A DNA stretch of 27,034 nucleotides, taken from JAVBMB01 sp031552995 (GTDB lineage Bacteria > Bacillota > Clostridia > Oscillospirales > Butyricicoccaceae). The notes under the pieces are model-generated. The model worked only from the letters and a program-made list of their open reading frames with translations. It did not search any database and was not told where the DNA came from. Positions 1-7,246 of the stretch are shown piece after piece. The stretch spans positions 1 to 27,034 of the forward strand of contig JAVBMB010000112.1 of the NCBI GenBank assembly GCA_031552995.1, in the 5' to 3' direction. Position numbers and translations under genes: made by a program. Within the stretch, counting starts at the first letter, position 1. Every line of letters starts with the position of its first letter.

Positions 1-520
1 TATGGTGTCGCCCTGGCCGCAGGCGAAAGGGGCGCTGAGCTACGCGTCCGAGGCTGAGCAGATGGAGCAGATTATGCAGGCGATACGCGCCGTGCGCAAT
101 CTGCGCTCGGGCATGAATGTTCCGCCGTCGAAAAAGGCGGCGCTGATAATCGCCACCGAAAAGCCGCAGATGTTCGGCGCGGCGGAGCCGTTTATGAAGA
201 GGCTTGCCTGGGCAAACGAGGTGACGGTTACCGCGGATGCGCCGAAGAGCGACGGCAAAATGGTGACATGTGTGACGGCCGAAGCGCAGATATTCATGCC
301 GGTCAGCGACCTTGTCGACATTGACAAGGAGCTTGAGCGCCTTGAAAAAGAGCGCGCGAACGCTGCCATGCAGATAGAGCGTATCGAACAGAAGCTGTCG
401 AATGAGAGCTTTGTGGCCAAAGCGCCGGCTGACGTTGTGGCTGCCGAGCGCGACAAGCTCGCTAAACATCGTGAAATGCTTTGCAAGCTGGACGACAGCA
501 TAAATGCGCTGGAGAAATAA
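1..520 (+). CDS. valS: Valine--tRNA ligase, C-terminal end (5' partial)
   Basis: This is the last 172 or so residues of cytoplasmic valyl-tRNA synthetase, which charges tRNA-Val. The frame is already open at the left edge, so the gene starts outside the window. The visible part opens with MVSPWP, which sits near the start of the anticodon-binding region in ValS. It ends in the charged coiled-coil arm typical of ValS (about residues 100-172, with DIDKELERLEKER and SNESFVAKAPADVV), which contacts the tRNA. The stop TAA lies at 518-520. The gene is followed two bases later by folC, a gene order common in Firmicutes, and the GGAG serving folC lies inside the valS end. The coiled-coil signature and the folC neighbour leave little doubt. 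Confidence 0.93.
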   Translation, partial: MVSPWPQAKGALSYASEAEQMEQIMQAIRAVRNLRSGMNVPPSKKAALIIATEKPQMFGAAEPFMKRLAWANEVTVTADAPKSDGKMVTCVTAEAQIFMPVSDLVDIDKELERLEKERANAAMQIERIEQKLSNESFVAKAPADVVAAERDKLAKHREMLCKLDDSINALEK

Positions 521-522
521 AC

Positions 523-1806
523 ATGGCGCGCATGGGATACGATGAGGCGTTGGAGTTCATTCACAGCAGGGCGAAGTTTGGCCCCAAAAAGGGCCTTGAA
601 CGGATTCGTGAGCTCATGCGCAGGCTTGGCAACCCGCAGGATGACCTCAGATACGTACATGTGGCGGGATCGAGCGGAAAGGGAAGCACCGCTACGATGT
701 GCGAGAGCGTAATGCGCAGCGCGGGATACAAAACGGGGTTGTTTGTTTCACCGTTTGTGTTCGATTTTTGTGAGAGGATTCAGCTTAACGGCCGGCCGGT
801 GAAAAAAGAGACATTGGCGCAGGCGCTAAATGACATCATGCCTGTTATAGACTCAATGTCCATTGATGGGCTGGAGATAACCGAGTTTGAGCTTATCACG
901 GCGCTGGCGTTTGTGATATTCAAAAATCACGATTGCGGTATTGTCGTTCTCGAAGTCGGCATCGGCGGGCTTATGGACTGCACAAATATTATAGCGGCGC
1001 CGGAGGTGGCGGTGATAACCGCCGTCTCGCTTGACCACACCGAGATTCTGGGAAAAACAATCGGCGAGATTGCGGCGCAGAAGTGCGGCATTATTAAGCC
1101 CGGCTGCAAAGTGGCGGCGTACTGTGTGATGGATAAAGAGGCGCGGGATGTGCTGATGCGCACATGCGGAGTGTATGGCATAACGCCGCGTATCGCCGAC
1201 ATGACGCGGCTGTGTGTGCTGCGGCAAAGCGGCGCGGGTTCGGCGTTTGAATACCGCGGCGATGCTTTTGAGCTGGGCATGGCGGGTGAGCATCAGATGA
1301 TGAACGCGCTGACAGCCATCAGCGCGTGCGATGAATTGCGCGAACTTGGATGGGATATTCCGCAGGGCGCGCTGAGGCGAGGGCTTTGTGAGGCACTCAT
1401 CCCCGGCAGGCTTCAGATGATATGTGAAGAGCCGCTGTGTGTCATAGACGGGGCGCACAATGCCGAAAAAATCACGGTGCTGTGCCGCGAGATTGACCGG
1501 TTGTTTTCCGGCAGGCGGTTGATTACCGTGATGGGCATGATGTCGAACAAGGACTACGAGTTGTGTATTCCGATTATCGCGCGGCGAAGCGAGGTGTTTA
1601 TTGCCGTGGATTGCGGGCTGCCGCGCGCGCTTCCGGCGGCACAGGTGGGCGAAATTGCGTCGCGGTTTTGCGCCGATGTGCGCGTCGCCGCCAGCCCGGC
1701 CGAGGGCGGTAAATTGGCGCGCGTACTGTCGCGCGGCGATACTCTTGCGCTTGGATGCGGGTCGCTTTATATCATCGGGGATATAAAATTGGGATTTATT
1801 GGGTGA
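523..1806 (+). CDS. folC: Bifunctional folylpolyglutamate synthase/dihydrofolate synthase
   Basis: FolC (427 aa, usual length) adds glutamate to folates and, in bacteria, usually also makes dihydrofolate from dihydropteroate. It belongs to the Mur ligase fold. Visible motifs are a P-loop GSSGKGST at about residues 49-56, the LEVGIGG segment near 145, an SLDHTEILG segment that follows it in this family, and the C-terminal-domain motif DGAHN near 310. Two motifs differ from the usual family form: the loop is normally GTNGKGS, and LEVGIGGLMDCTN is normally LEVGLGGRLDATN. I chose ATG 523 because GGAG at 511-514 is 8 nt upstream and the protein then begins MARMGYDEALEFIHS like its relatives. It overlaps nothing and is translated from the valS transcript. 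A terminator follows at 1841. Confidence 0.93.
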   Translation: MARMGYDEALEFIHSRAKFGPKKGLERIRELMRRLGNPQDDLRYVHVAGSSGKGSTATMCESVMRSAGYKTGLFVSPFVFDFCERIQLNGRPVKKETLAQALNDIMPVIDSMSIDGLEITEFELITALAFVIFKNHDCGIVVLEVGIGGLMDCTNIIAAPEVAVITAVSLDHTEILGKTIGEIAAQKCGIIKPGCKVAAYCVMDKEARDVLMRTCGVYGITPRIADMTRLCVLRQSGAGSAFEYRGDAFELGMAGEHQMMNALTAISACDELRELGWDIPQGALRRGLCEALIPGRLQMICEEPLCVIDGAHNAEKITVLCREIDRLFSGRRLITVMGMMSNKDYELCIPIIARRSEVFIAVDCGLPRALPAAQVGEIASRFCADVRVAASPAEGGKLARVLSRGDTLALGCGSLYIIGDIKLGFIG

Positions 1807-1840
1807 TTGTGACAAAATAGGACAGCCTGTTTACTATAAA

Positions 1841-1878
1841 ATAACCGTGTACCCGAGAGGGTATGCGGCTATTTTTTT
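1841..1878 (+). terminator. Intrinsic terminator after folC
   Basis: The arms ATAACCG..TACCC and GGGTA..CGG.TAT pair around a GAGA loop and are followed by a run of seven T. It closes the valS-folC unit and separates it from the spoIIA operon. No convincing sigma-H box was found between it and spoIIAA. Confidence 0.8.
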
Positions 1879-1921
1879 ATGCGACAACATATAAAAACCG
1901 GGTTTTAGGGAGGTGTGAAAT

Positions 1922-2227
1922 GTGCCTATGACATACAGCTTTGACCACGGCAAGCTGAACCTGCGTCTGGACGGCGAGCTTGGGCATCACGAGGCGCTTG
2001 ATGTGATGGAGGGGATTGCCGAGGCGGTGGACTGCTGCCTGCCGAAGCACACGGTGCTTGAATTGTCATCGCTGAGCTTTATGGACAGCTCCGGCATTGC
2101 CGTCGTCGTGCAGTCGGCAAGGCGGTGCGCCGATGTCGGCTCGACATTCGAGGTGAGCGGCGCGCCAAAAACGGCGATGAGAATATTTGCGGCGGCGGGG
2201 CTGAACCGCAGATTTAAGTTCACATAA
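1922..2227 (+). CDS. spoIIAA: Anti-sigma F factor antagonist
   Basis: SpoIIAA (101 aa) is the anti-anti-sigma factor of the forespore switch. When unphosphorylated it binds SpoIIAB and frees sigma F. It is a single STAS domain. The phosphorylatable serine lies in the segment FMDSSGIAV (about residues 54-62), which matches the MDSSG motif around Ser58 of the Bacillus subtilis protein. The start is taken as GTG 1922, 6 nt after GGGAGGTG (1908-1915). ATG 1928 is in frame but sits further than usual from that site, and ATG 1920 runs into a stop after three codons. First gene of the spoIIAA-AB-sigF operon. Confidence 0.95.
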   Translation: MPMTYSFDHGKLNLRLDGELGHHEALDVMEGIAEAVDCCLPKHTVLELSSLSFMDSSGIAVVVQSARRCADVGSTFEVSGAPKTAMRIFAAAGLNRRFKFT

Positions 2228-2237
2228 GGTATAAATA

Positions 2238-2253
2238 CGCCCCATGAGGGGCG
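2238..2253 (+). other. Small hairpin between spoIIAA and spoIIAB
   Basis: CGCCCC and GGGGCG pair around an ATGA loop in the 46-nt gap between the two genes. There is no T run, so it is not a terminator. It may tune translation or mRNA stability of spoIIAB; that role is inference. Confidence 0.4.
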
Positions 2254-2273
2254 AATCAGGGGGATTACATATT

Positions 2274-2717
2274 ATGAAAGAGCTGATAAACGAGTTTACA
2301 ACGGCGTTCCCCAGCAGAAGCGCGAATGAGGGCTTTGCGCGCGCCGCGGTATCGGCGTTCGTCGCGCAGCTTGACCCGACGGTCGATGAGCTGTACGACA
2401 TAAAAACAGCGGCATCCGAGGCAGTAACAAACGCAATAGTTCACGGATACCGTGACACGGTGGGCAAAATTACGCTGACAGTCAGGCTTTGGCGCCCGGC
2501 AAAGGTCGAAATCACGGTCAAGGACAGCGGTTGCGGAATTGAGGATGTCGACCAGGCGCGCACGCCGATGTTCACGACGGGCGGTGCGGACCGCAGCGGG
2601 ATGGGCTTTACTATTATGGAAAGCTTTATGGACAGGCTCAGCGTGCGCACGGCGCCCGGACGCGGGACAACGGTAAAGATGATTAAAAGCCTGTCGCTGC
2701 GCAGGCAGGCGCGATGA
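2274..2717 (+). CDS. spoIIAB: Anti-sigma F factor / SpoIIAA serine kinase
   Basis: SpoIIAB (147 aa) binds and holds sigma F and phosphorylates SpoIIAA, using a GHKL-type ATPase fold. The N box SEAVTNAIVHGY lies near residues 44-55, the G1 box DSGCGIEDV near 84-92, and the G2 region SGMGFTIMESFMD near 108-120. All match the Bacillus protein closely. ATG 2274 is chosen because the family starts with MK..EF and AGGGGG (2258-2263) stands 10 nt before it. An upstream ATG at 2244 lies in the intercistronic hairpin and adds residues not found in the family. The stop overlaps the sigF start (ATGA at 2714-2717), giving translational coupling of the sigma factor with its inhibitor. Confidence 0.96.
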   Translation: MKELINEFTTAFPSRSANEGFARAAVSAFVAQLDPTVDELYDIKTAASEAVTNAIVHGYRDTVGKITLTVRLWRPAKVEITVKDSGCGIEDVDQARTPMFTTGGADRSGMGFTIMESFMDRLSVRTAPGRGTTVKMIKSLSLRRQAR

Positions 2718-3421
2718 GCGGAGTCGCCGCGAGCGATATTTCGGCCGCCAGTAAAGGCGACAGACAGAGCATGAACCGGCTGATTGAGGAAAACACGGCG
2801 CTTATATGGAGCATAGCGCGGCGGTTTTTCGGCAGGGGCGTAGAGGCGGACGATTTGTTTCAGCTGGGCAGCATTGGCTTTATCAAGGCGGTTTATGGGT
2901 ATGACCCGGGTTTCGGGACTCAGTTTTCCACATATGCCGTGCCAAAAATTATGGGCGAAATTAAGCGGTATCTGCGCGACGACGGCATGATTAAGGTAAG
3001 CCGCACCGTCAAAGAAAATGCCGCGAAGGTATATCAGGCGCGCGATATGTGGGAGAAGCAGCACGGGTGCGAGGCGAGAATCAGCGATCTGTGTTACATG
3101 ACAGGACTCAGCGAGGAGGACGTGGCGCTTAGCCTTCAGGCGAGCACCAGCGCCGAATCCCTTGACGCGGAGTCGAGCGACGGGTTCAGCTTGCTGTCGC
3201 TTGTCTCGGATGGGCAGGGAGAGGATGTGCTTGTAGACGGCATTGCCGTCGGGTGCGCTGTCAGGCGGCTGGACACATCGCTGCGGGATGTGATTATGCT
3301 TCGATATTACCACAACCTGACGCAGCAGCGCGCCGCGAAGATACTCAGGATATCTCAGGTTCAGGTTTCCCGGCTTGAAAAAAAAGCGCTCGCCCGCCTT
3401 AGGGAGATGCTGGACGGATGA
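2714..3421 (+). CDS. sigF: RNA polymerase sigma-F factor (forespore)
   Basis: Sigma F (235 aa) is the first forespore-specific sigma factor, normally held inactive by SpoIIAB. Region 2 is clear: DDLFQLGSIGFIKAVYGYD (core binding, near residues 46-64) followed by FSTYAVPKIMGEIKRYLRDD (-10 recognition and melting). Region 4 near the C-terminus has the helix-turn-helix ending ISQVQVSRLEKKALARL, very close to Bacillus SpoIIAC. The start ATG overlaps the spoIIAB stop. There is no sign of spoVA genes behind it, which follow in some bacilli. Among SigF, SigG and SigE paralogues, the operon context settles the identity. Confidence 0.96.
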   Translation: MSGVAASDISAASKGDRQSMNRLIEENTALIWSIARRFFGRGVEADDLFQLGSIGFIKAVYGYDPGFGTQFSTYAVPKIMGEIKRYLRDDGMIKVSRTVKENAAKVYQARDMWEKQHGCEARISDLCYMTGLSEEDVALSLQASTSAESLDAESSDGFSLLSLVSDGQGEDVLVDGIAVGCAVRRLDTSLRDVIMLRYYHNLTQQRAAKILRISQVQVSRLEKKALARLREMLDG

Positions 3422-3467
3422 CGCGCCGAAGCCGATAAAAAATATCGCGCTCGCAGGAAAAAAATTC

Positions 3468-3496
3468 TTGCTATTTCACCTGTTATCGGATACTAT
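3468..3496 (+). promoter_or_regulatory. Sigma-A type promoter for the Gate-domain gene
   Basis: TTGCTA (3468-3473) and TACTAT (3491-3496) are separated by exactly 17 nt. The predicted start is near 3503, leaving a leader of about 87 nt that carries a hairpin and a palindrome. Read by eye only. Confidence 0.6.
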
Positions 3497-3518
3497 ATTG
3501 CTGGAATCAGGCATCAAT

Positions 3519-3541
3519 TGCCCCGGTGAGCACCGGGGCAA
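3519..3541 (+). other. Strong GC hairpin in the leader of the Gate-domain gene
   Basis: The arms TGCCCCGGT and ACCGGGGCA pair perfectly around GAGC, with outer T/A pairs extending the stem. It is followed by A-rich, not T-rich, sequence, so it is not a classic terminator. It lies between the predicted promoter and the start codon. It may still end sigF-operon read-through inefficiently or shape the new leader. Confidence 0.55.
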
Positions 3542-3556
3542 AAGCATGAGATAAAA

Positions 3557-3574
3557 ATTGAATGAACATTCAAT
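3557..3574. promoter_or_regulatory. Perfect palindrome, possible repressor operator
   Basis: ATTGAATG-AA-CATTCAAT has two perfect 8-bp arms and lies 16 nt before the start codon at 3590. Its shape resembles operators of TetR-family repressors. No regulator gene stands next to it, so the binding protein is unknown. Confidence 0.4.
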
Positions 3575-3589
3575 TAATCGGGTGAAGAT

Positions 3590-4777
3590 ATGAAGCAAAA
3601 TAATCTTGAGCCGCCGCTTAACGCAAAGCGCGCTATTGGCGCAGAGGCATTTGTTTTTCTGGCAGTTTTCTTTGGGTTATTCGGCGGTATCGCCCATGTC
3701 ATGGGCGGCGTAAACATGCTGAATACGATGATGAGCACGGCATTTTCGCTGTTGATGAACACATCGTTTTTTATTATGGCGGTGGCTGTTTTGGCGGGCG
3801 CAATTTCGGCGTTGCTCGCCGAGTTTGGCGTCGTCGCGCTGATAAACAGGATACTGTCGCCGCTTATGAAGCCGCTGTACGGCCTGCCGGGTGCGGCGTC
3901 AGTAGGCATTATGGCTACATATCTTTCTGATAATCCGGCTATCCTTACACTGGCGCATGACAAAAATGTGCGCAGATATTTTAAAAAATATCAGATTCCG
4001 GCGCTGACGAACATAGGCACGGCATTTGGCATGGGCGTTATCGTGACGACGTTTATGGCCGGTCAGAGGCTGCCGGACGGCAGCGGCCTTGCGTTGGCGG
4101 CGCTTGTCGGGAACGTCGGCGCCGTGATAGGCAGTATCGTCAGCACAAGGCTGATGATTGGAAAAACGGCCAAAATCTATGGCACCGAGGAGCCGGCCGA
4201 CCCTGAGGTTGACGGGCAGACGCCTGTGGGGCAAAATTATCGAATTGTGCGCCGGGGCGGCATCGGCATGCGCGTCATCGACTCGATGATTGACGGCGGA
4301 AAGACCGGCGTCTCGCTTGGGCTTGACATTATCCCGGGCATTTTGATTATATGTACGCTAGTGATGATACTGACAAACGGCCCGGGCGCCGGAGGCGTGT
4401 ATACCGGCGCGGCGTACGAGGGGATAGGCCTGCTGCCGATGATAGGCGCAAAGCTTGAGTTTATTCTGAGGCCGCTGTTCGGCTTTACAAGCCCGGAGGG
4501 CATAGCTGTGCCGCTGACGGCGCTTGGCTCGGCCGGAGCCGCGATGGGCATGGTGCCGCAGCTGCTGATTACCGGCAAGGCCGTGGGGCACGATGTGGCG
4601 GTGTTCACGGCGATTTGCATGTGCTGGAGCGGCTATCTCAGCACACATGTCGCCATGATGAGCAACCTGAAATGCAGCGAGCTGACCGGACGAGCCATAG
4701 TTTCGCATACGATTGGCGGACTGTGCGCCGGCATTTCGGCAAACTGGATATATCAGCTGATTATGATGGTAAGGTAG
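3590..4777 (+). CDS. Gate-domain (nucleoside-recognition) integral membrane protein, YjiH-like
   Basis: This is a very hydrophobic 395-residue protein with about nine to ten membrane segments. The first lies at roughly residues 18-38 and the last near 370-392. The region around 55-110 (NTSFFIMAVAVLAGAISALL, then ILSPLMKPLYGLPG) and the repeated GLGLDIIPG / LRPLFG pattern in the second half resemble Gate domains, as found twice in nucleoside transporters and in YjiH and spore-maturation SpmA/SpmB proteins. The substrate is not known from sequence. GGGTGA (3580-3585) precedes ATG 3590. It is followed after 6 nt by a small membrane protein, probably in the same transcript. It is too long for SpmA or SpmB, so I do not assign a spore role despite the adjacent sigF. 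Confidence 0.7.
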   Translation: MKQNNLEPPLNAKRAIGAEAFVFLAVFFGLFGGIAHVMGGVNMLNTMMSTAFSLLMNTSFFIMAVAVLAGAISALLAEFGVVALINRILSPLMKPLYGLPGAASVGIMATYLSDNPAILTLAHDKNVRRYFKKYQIPALTNIGTAFGMGVIVTTFMAGQRLPDGSGLALAALVGNVGAVIGSIVSTRLMIGKTAKIYGTEEPADPEVDGQTPVGQNYRIVRRGGIGMRVIDSMIDGGKTGVSLGLDIIPGILIICTLVMILTNGPGAGGVYTGAAYEGIGLLPMIGAKLEFILRPLFGFTSPEGIAVPLTALGSAGAAMGMVPQLLITGKAVGHDVAVFTAICMCWSGYLSTHVAMMSNLKCSELTGRAIVSHTIGGLCAGISANWIYQLIMMVR

Positions 4778-4783
4778 GCGGAG

Positions 4784-5116
4784 ATGGCCAAAAATAAGAA
4801 GAAGAAAAGCCGCCGGGCGACCGCAGACAAAAATCGTGAGACGACGAAGAGCGCCGCGAAAAGCAGCGCAAAAGGCGCCGGACGCCGCATGACGCGTGAA
4901 GACGCGCGGCGGATTGCGATGTATGTCATGCTGGGGGTTGCCGGAATCGCCGCCGTGCATATCGTGCAGGGCATCGTTTCGATTTTGAATGACCCCGCGA
5001 CGAGCTTCCCCTGGTGGTCGGCAATAATTATGAACGGCGCATACTACGTGTTCCCGTTTGCGGCTTCGGCTGCGGTGTATATCGTGCTGAGCGTGAGGAG
5101 CGGGCGCGGGAAATGA
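4784..5116 (+). CDS. Small membrane protein of unknown function
   Basis: The 110-residue protein has a strongly basic, Lys/Arg/Ala-rich first 45 residues, then two predicted membrane segments near residues 46-68 and 80-102. I do not recognise a family. By charge distribution the basic N-terminus should face the cytoplasm, with both ends inside. AAGG (4771-4774) lies 9 nt before ATG 4784, inside the end of the preceding gene. The 6-nt gap suggests co-expression with the Gate-domain protein, for which it might be a partner or small subunit; that is inference from position only. Confidence 0.6.
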   Translation: MAKNKKKKSRRATADKNRETTKSAAKSSAKGAGRRMTREDARRIAMYVMLGVAGIAAVHIVQGIVSILNDPATSFPWWSAIIMNGAYYVFPFAASAAVYIVLSVRSGRGK

Positions 5117-5130
5117 TGCGGTTAACGTGA

Positions 5131-5170
5131 TTAAAGGTGACACTACCATCTTGACACTACCTTAAAGGTG
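5131..5170. repeat. Short interleaved direct repeats with weak terminator
   Basis: TGACACTACC occurs at 5138-5147 and 5152-5161, flanked by two copies of TTAAAGGTG (5131-5139 and 5162-5170). The second half can fold as CTACC/GGTGG followed by TTTT, a weak terminator for the plus-strand operon. The repeats sit exactly at the left boundary of the AT-rich island. Confidence 0.5.
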
Positions 5171-5198
5171 GTTTTAACTTACACGCTTGTCTTTAAAA

Positions 5199-5239
5199 AC
5201 ACATAAACGGCATCCGATATTCGGATGCCGTTTATGTGT
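5199..5239 (-). terminator. 19-bp perfect hairpin terminator
   Basis: The arms at 5199-5217 and 5221-5239 pair perfectly around a TAT loop. On the minus strand the stem is followed by a T-rich stretch (TTTTTAAAG), so it terminates the lipoprotein operon. It may also stop plus-strand transcription from the other side. Confidence 0.8.
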
Positions 5240-5261
5240 CAGACCTTGGTGCTTGATATTA

Positions 5262-5834
5262 TTACCTCATACCAAGCATATGTATTTTCAGTTTTCCATT
5301 GCGTTCATCAGTGCCAACCAGGAACAGCTGTGTGTAGTCTCCGTTTCCCCACTGTGGAGCCCTCTCCAGACTGTTCCACTGCTGTGTAAACTTTACTGAA
5401 ACAATTGACCAGCGATTAAGCGCTTTCGCTGTCGCTTCAAATCTCGGAAGGCTTTTTAACAAGGTATCATCAATCTCATCAACCTGCTCACCAGAGAAAG
5501 TAACAAGTTCATTTACAATAAACGTTTGAATAAATGTATCGCTTTCTTTTACGTTTTCTATTGAAATCTCCATTGCCTCACGATTATCCTCCGAGAAAAG
5601 CTCAAGCAATTCGTCATAATTATCAGACTGATCAAAATAAAAATAATCCGCAACAACAACCTCAGCTTCAGTTTCAGGCAAATCCTTATAAGTAACGCTC
5701 TTGCCGTTCGAGCCAAAGTAGGCGTTAAGTTTTTCTGTAAAATCAGCGCTACCTTTATCGTTTGTTCCCTTTAATGAGCAACTTGTGCAAAGACTAAGTA
5801 TTAAGATTCCTGCAAGGATAATGCCTTTTTTCAT
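5262..5834 (-). CDS. Putative secreted lipoprotein of unknown function
   Basis: The 190-residue protein starts with a signal peptide MKKGIILAGILILSLCTSC. The cysteine near residue 19 is a plausible lipid anchor, although the box CTSC is weaker than the usual LxxC. The remainder is acidic and without motifs I recognise. I chose ATG 5834 because GGGGTG lies 7-8 nt upstream and because the longer frame from 5858 runs back into the preceding gene. It begins 5 nt after the stop of the upstream minus-strand gene and ends before a strong terminator, so the two form one operon. Codon use is AT-rich, unlike the flanking GC-rich genes, pointing to acquisition from elsewhere. Confidence 0.65.
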   Translation of the reverse strand: MKKGIILAGILILSLCTSCSLKGTNDKGSADFTEKLNAYFGSNGKSVTYKDLPETEAEVVVADYFYFDQSDNYDELLELFSEDNREAMEISIENVKESDTFIQTFIVNELVTFSGEQVDEIDDTLLKSLPRFEATAKALNRWSIVSVKFTQQWNSLERAPQWGNGDYTQLFLVGTDERNGKLKIHMLGMR

Positions 5835-5839
5835 TATTT

Positions 5840-6787
5840 TCACCCCAATTTCAAACAAACTAAAGTGGTTTCACTCGAATTACTGCGAATATATCCTACC
5901 GTTGATTTGTATTTTTGTATAGATGAGGTCTTTTCTTCGATTCCATTTCCTATATCAATTCTTTCATAACTTTTTCTTTCAGGACAGAAAACGTATAATA
6001 TGTTTGGACTGATTATGAGGAACTCAGTGTCAAAATAATAAACATTCAGAATATCCTCGCCCGCTGTAATATCCGGTATAGTCATATACCTCCACTCGGA
6101 GTTTACTATTTCGATAAACTTACCTGTGTCATAGAATGGCGGATTATAAATGTATTCTGACAAAATCAAATAATCTTTCGTACCCGTCAAAAAGATATAA
6201 ATACTTTCTGTTTCAGCTACTTTCAAAGCTTCATCGTTTTTTATATCGTAATACATTAAGGCAACTACTTTTGATTGTTCTAATTGTTGATTGTCAAGTT
6301 TTAATTTTTGATAATATAAGCCATCATTGAGTCCGCCACAATATAATAAGTAATCCCCTTTTAATGTGCCGGTGTCAGACACTTTGCATTCCTGAGTGTC
6401 AATATTCATTTGCTTAAAAGTATCAATTCTAATCCGGTCTATGCAGCTCACAATTTTATCTTTTTCAATTTTTTCATAGTATGCAAAGAAACTCTCCTCA
6501 ACAAATGACACTTGAGGAATCTTACTGGATAAAAATAACTGTCGGCTTGAAGTTCCCTCGGCATTGATTGCTATAAGATAATTTTGCAAGTATGCATCTG
6601 CTTGTTTGGATACAACTAAGTATACTTTTTCATCCAGAACCATGGAAAAAGATACTGAAAATATATCACTGCATTCATATATTAACCTTTCGGTGTCGTC
6701 TGTATAGCAATACTTGAAGACCGTATAACCCGCATCAACCCATGATGAAAAGTAAGCATCTTTTTCATCGTATCCGATAAAACGCAT
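5840..6787 (-). CDS. Propeller-like protein of unknown function, possibly 5'-truncated
   Basis: The 315-residue protein is rich in aromatic residues and beta strands, in repeats of the sort GDYLLYCGGLNDGLYY or KDYLILSEYIYNPPFY. This suggests a beta-propeller fold like those of DUF5050-type extracytoplasmic proteins. It has no signal peptide and ATG 6787 has no ribosome site. Upstream, the same frame stays open to a TAG at 6842-6844 and still reads like the same protein (YWFTEYHIPDKYSD). The real N-terminus therefore seems to be lost, or translation begins at a non-standard codon. A consensus promoter is present at 6879-6907. The gene is AT-rich and sits in one operon with the downstream lipoprotein. 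Function unknown. Confidence 0.55.
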   Translation of the reverse strand: MRFIGYDEKDAYFSSWVDAGYTVFKYCYTDDTERLIYECSDIFSVSFSMVLDEKVYLVVSKQADAYLQNYLIAINAEGTSSRQLFLSSKIPQVSFVEESFFAYYEKIEKDKIVSCIDRIRIDTFKQMNIDTQECKVSDTGTLKGDYLLYCGGLNDGLYYQKLKLDNQQLEQSKVVALMYYDIKNDEALKVAETESIYIFLTGTKDYLILSEYIYNPPFYDTGKFIEIVNSEWRYMTIPDITAGEDILNVYYFDTEFLIISPNILYVFCPERKSYERIDIGNGIEEKTSSIQKYKSTVGYIRSNSSETTLVCLKLG

Positions 6788-6878
6788 ATCACTATATTTG
6801 TCTGGAATGTGATATTCAGTAAACCAATATGTAAATATACACTAATCAAATGACTAGCACCACCGTTTAAATGGCTAT

Positions 6879-6907
6879 ATTATACATGCAAACATCTCAA
6901 TTGTCAA
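6879..6907 (-). promoter_or_regulatory. Consensus sigma-A promoter of the island operon
   Basis: On the minus strand TTGACA (6902-6907) and TATAAT (6879-6884) are both perfect and 17 nt apart. The predicted start is near 6872, about 85 nt before ATG 6787. A perfect promoter driving a gene with no visible ribosome site is odd. Confidence 0.75.
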
Positions 6908-7023
6908 TAAATTATAGACAATTAATATAAAATATATTAAATATTTTTCGAAATTAAAACGTAATTCAATATTGTAAATACTTTCAATTCAATTTTTGCT
7001 AATTGTGAAAACGAAGATAATGC

Positions 7024-7095
7024 CTACCTTGTACGCATTTTTTCGGAGATGAACCTTTCATGCTCCGCAAGTGCCAGTACTAAAATGTGCTCCAT
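7024..7095 (-). pseudogene. Short fragment resembling a serine recombinase
   Basis: A 23-codon frame reads MEHILVLALAEHERF and ends ISEKMRTR before TAG. The pattern ALAE.ER.ISE..R resembles the conserved segment near the end of the resolvase catalytic domain (commonly AxAExERxxISERT). No other part of a recombinase is visible, so at most it is a remnant of a mobile element. The match is short and could be chance. Confidence 0.3.
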
Positions 7096-7229
7096 TTTTT
7101 CAGTTGAGTGAAGGGGTATAGTGATAAAGCATTATCCAGCATAAAACCACTCCCACATCTTATTCTATTTGGTAAGTAGATATTAGCATATGCAAAACAG
7201 TTTCACCATACGATATAAGTTGTATCAAG

Positions 7230-7246
7230 CTTAACCTGAGGTTAAG
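7230..7246. promoter_or_regulatory. Palindrome resembling a MerR-family operator
   Basis: CTTAACC-TGA-GGTTAAG has perfect 7-bp arms, of the kind bound by MerR-type regulators. An outer ATCA/TGAT pair extends it imperfectly. There is no MerR gene nearby and no promoter with the stretched 19-20 bp spacer, so it is probably a remnant or a hairpin with another role. Confidence 0.3.

Noticed and set aside
853..1815. 320-codon minus-strand frame opposite folC
   Set aside because: Low-complexity basic translation typical of antisense frames, while folC on the plus strand has all family motifs.
1806..1840. Possible sigma-A or sigma-H promoter upstream of spoIIAA (TTGTGA, AGGACAG, TATAAA)
   Set aside because: Spacing does not fit either class and the terminator at 1841-1878 would follow directly.
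2441..3313. 290-codon minus-strand frame opposite spoIIAB/sigF
   Set aside because: Antisense shadow; the plus-strand operon is certain.
5187..5399. 70-codon plus-strand frame downstream of the small membrane protein
   Set aside because: It runs through the 19-bp terminator hairpin and the antisense of the lipoprotein gene.
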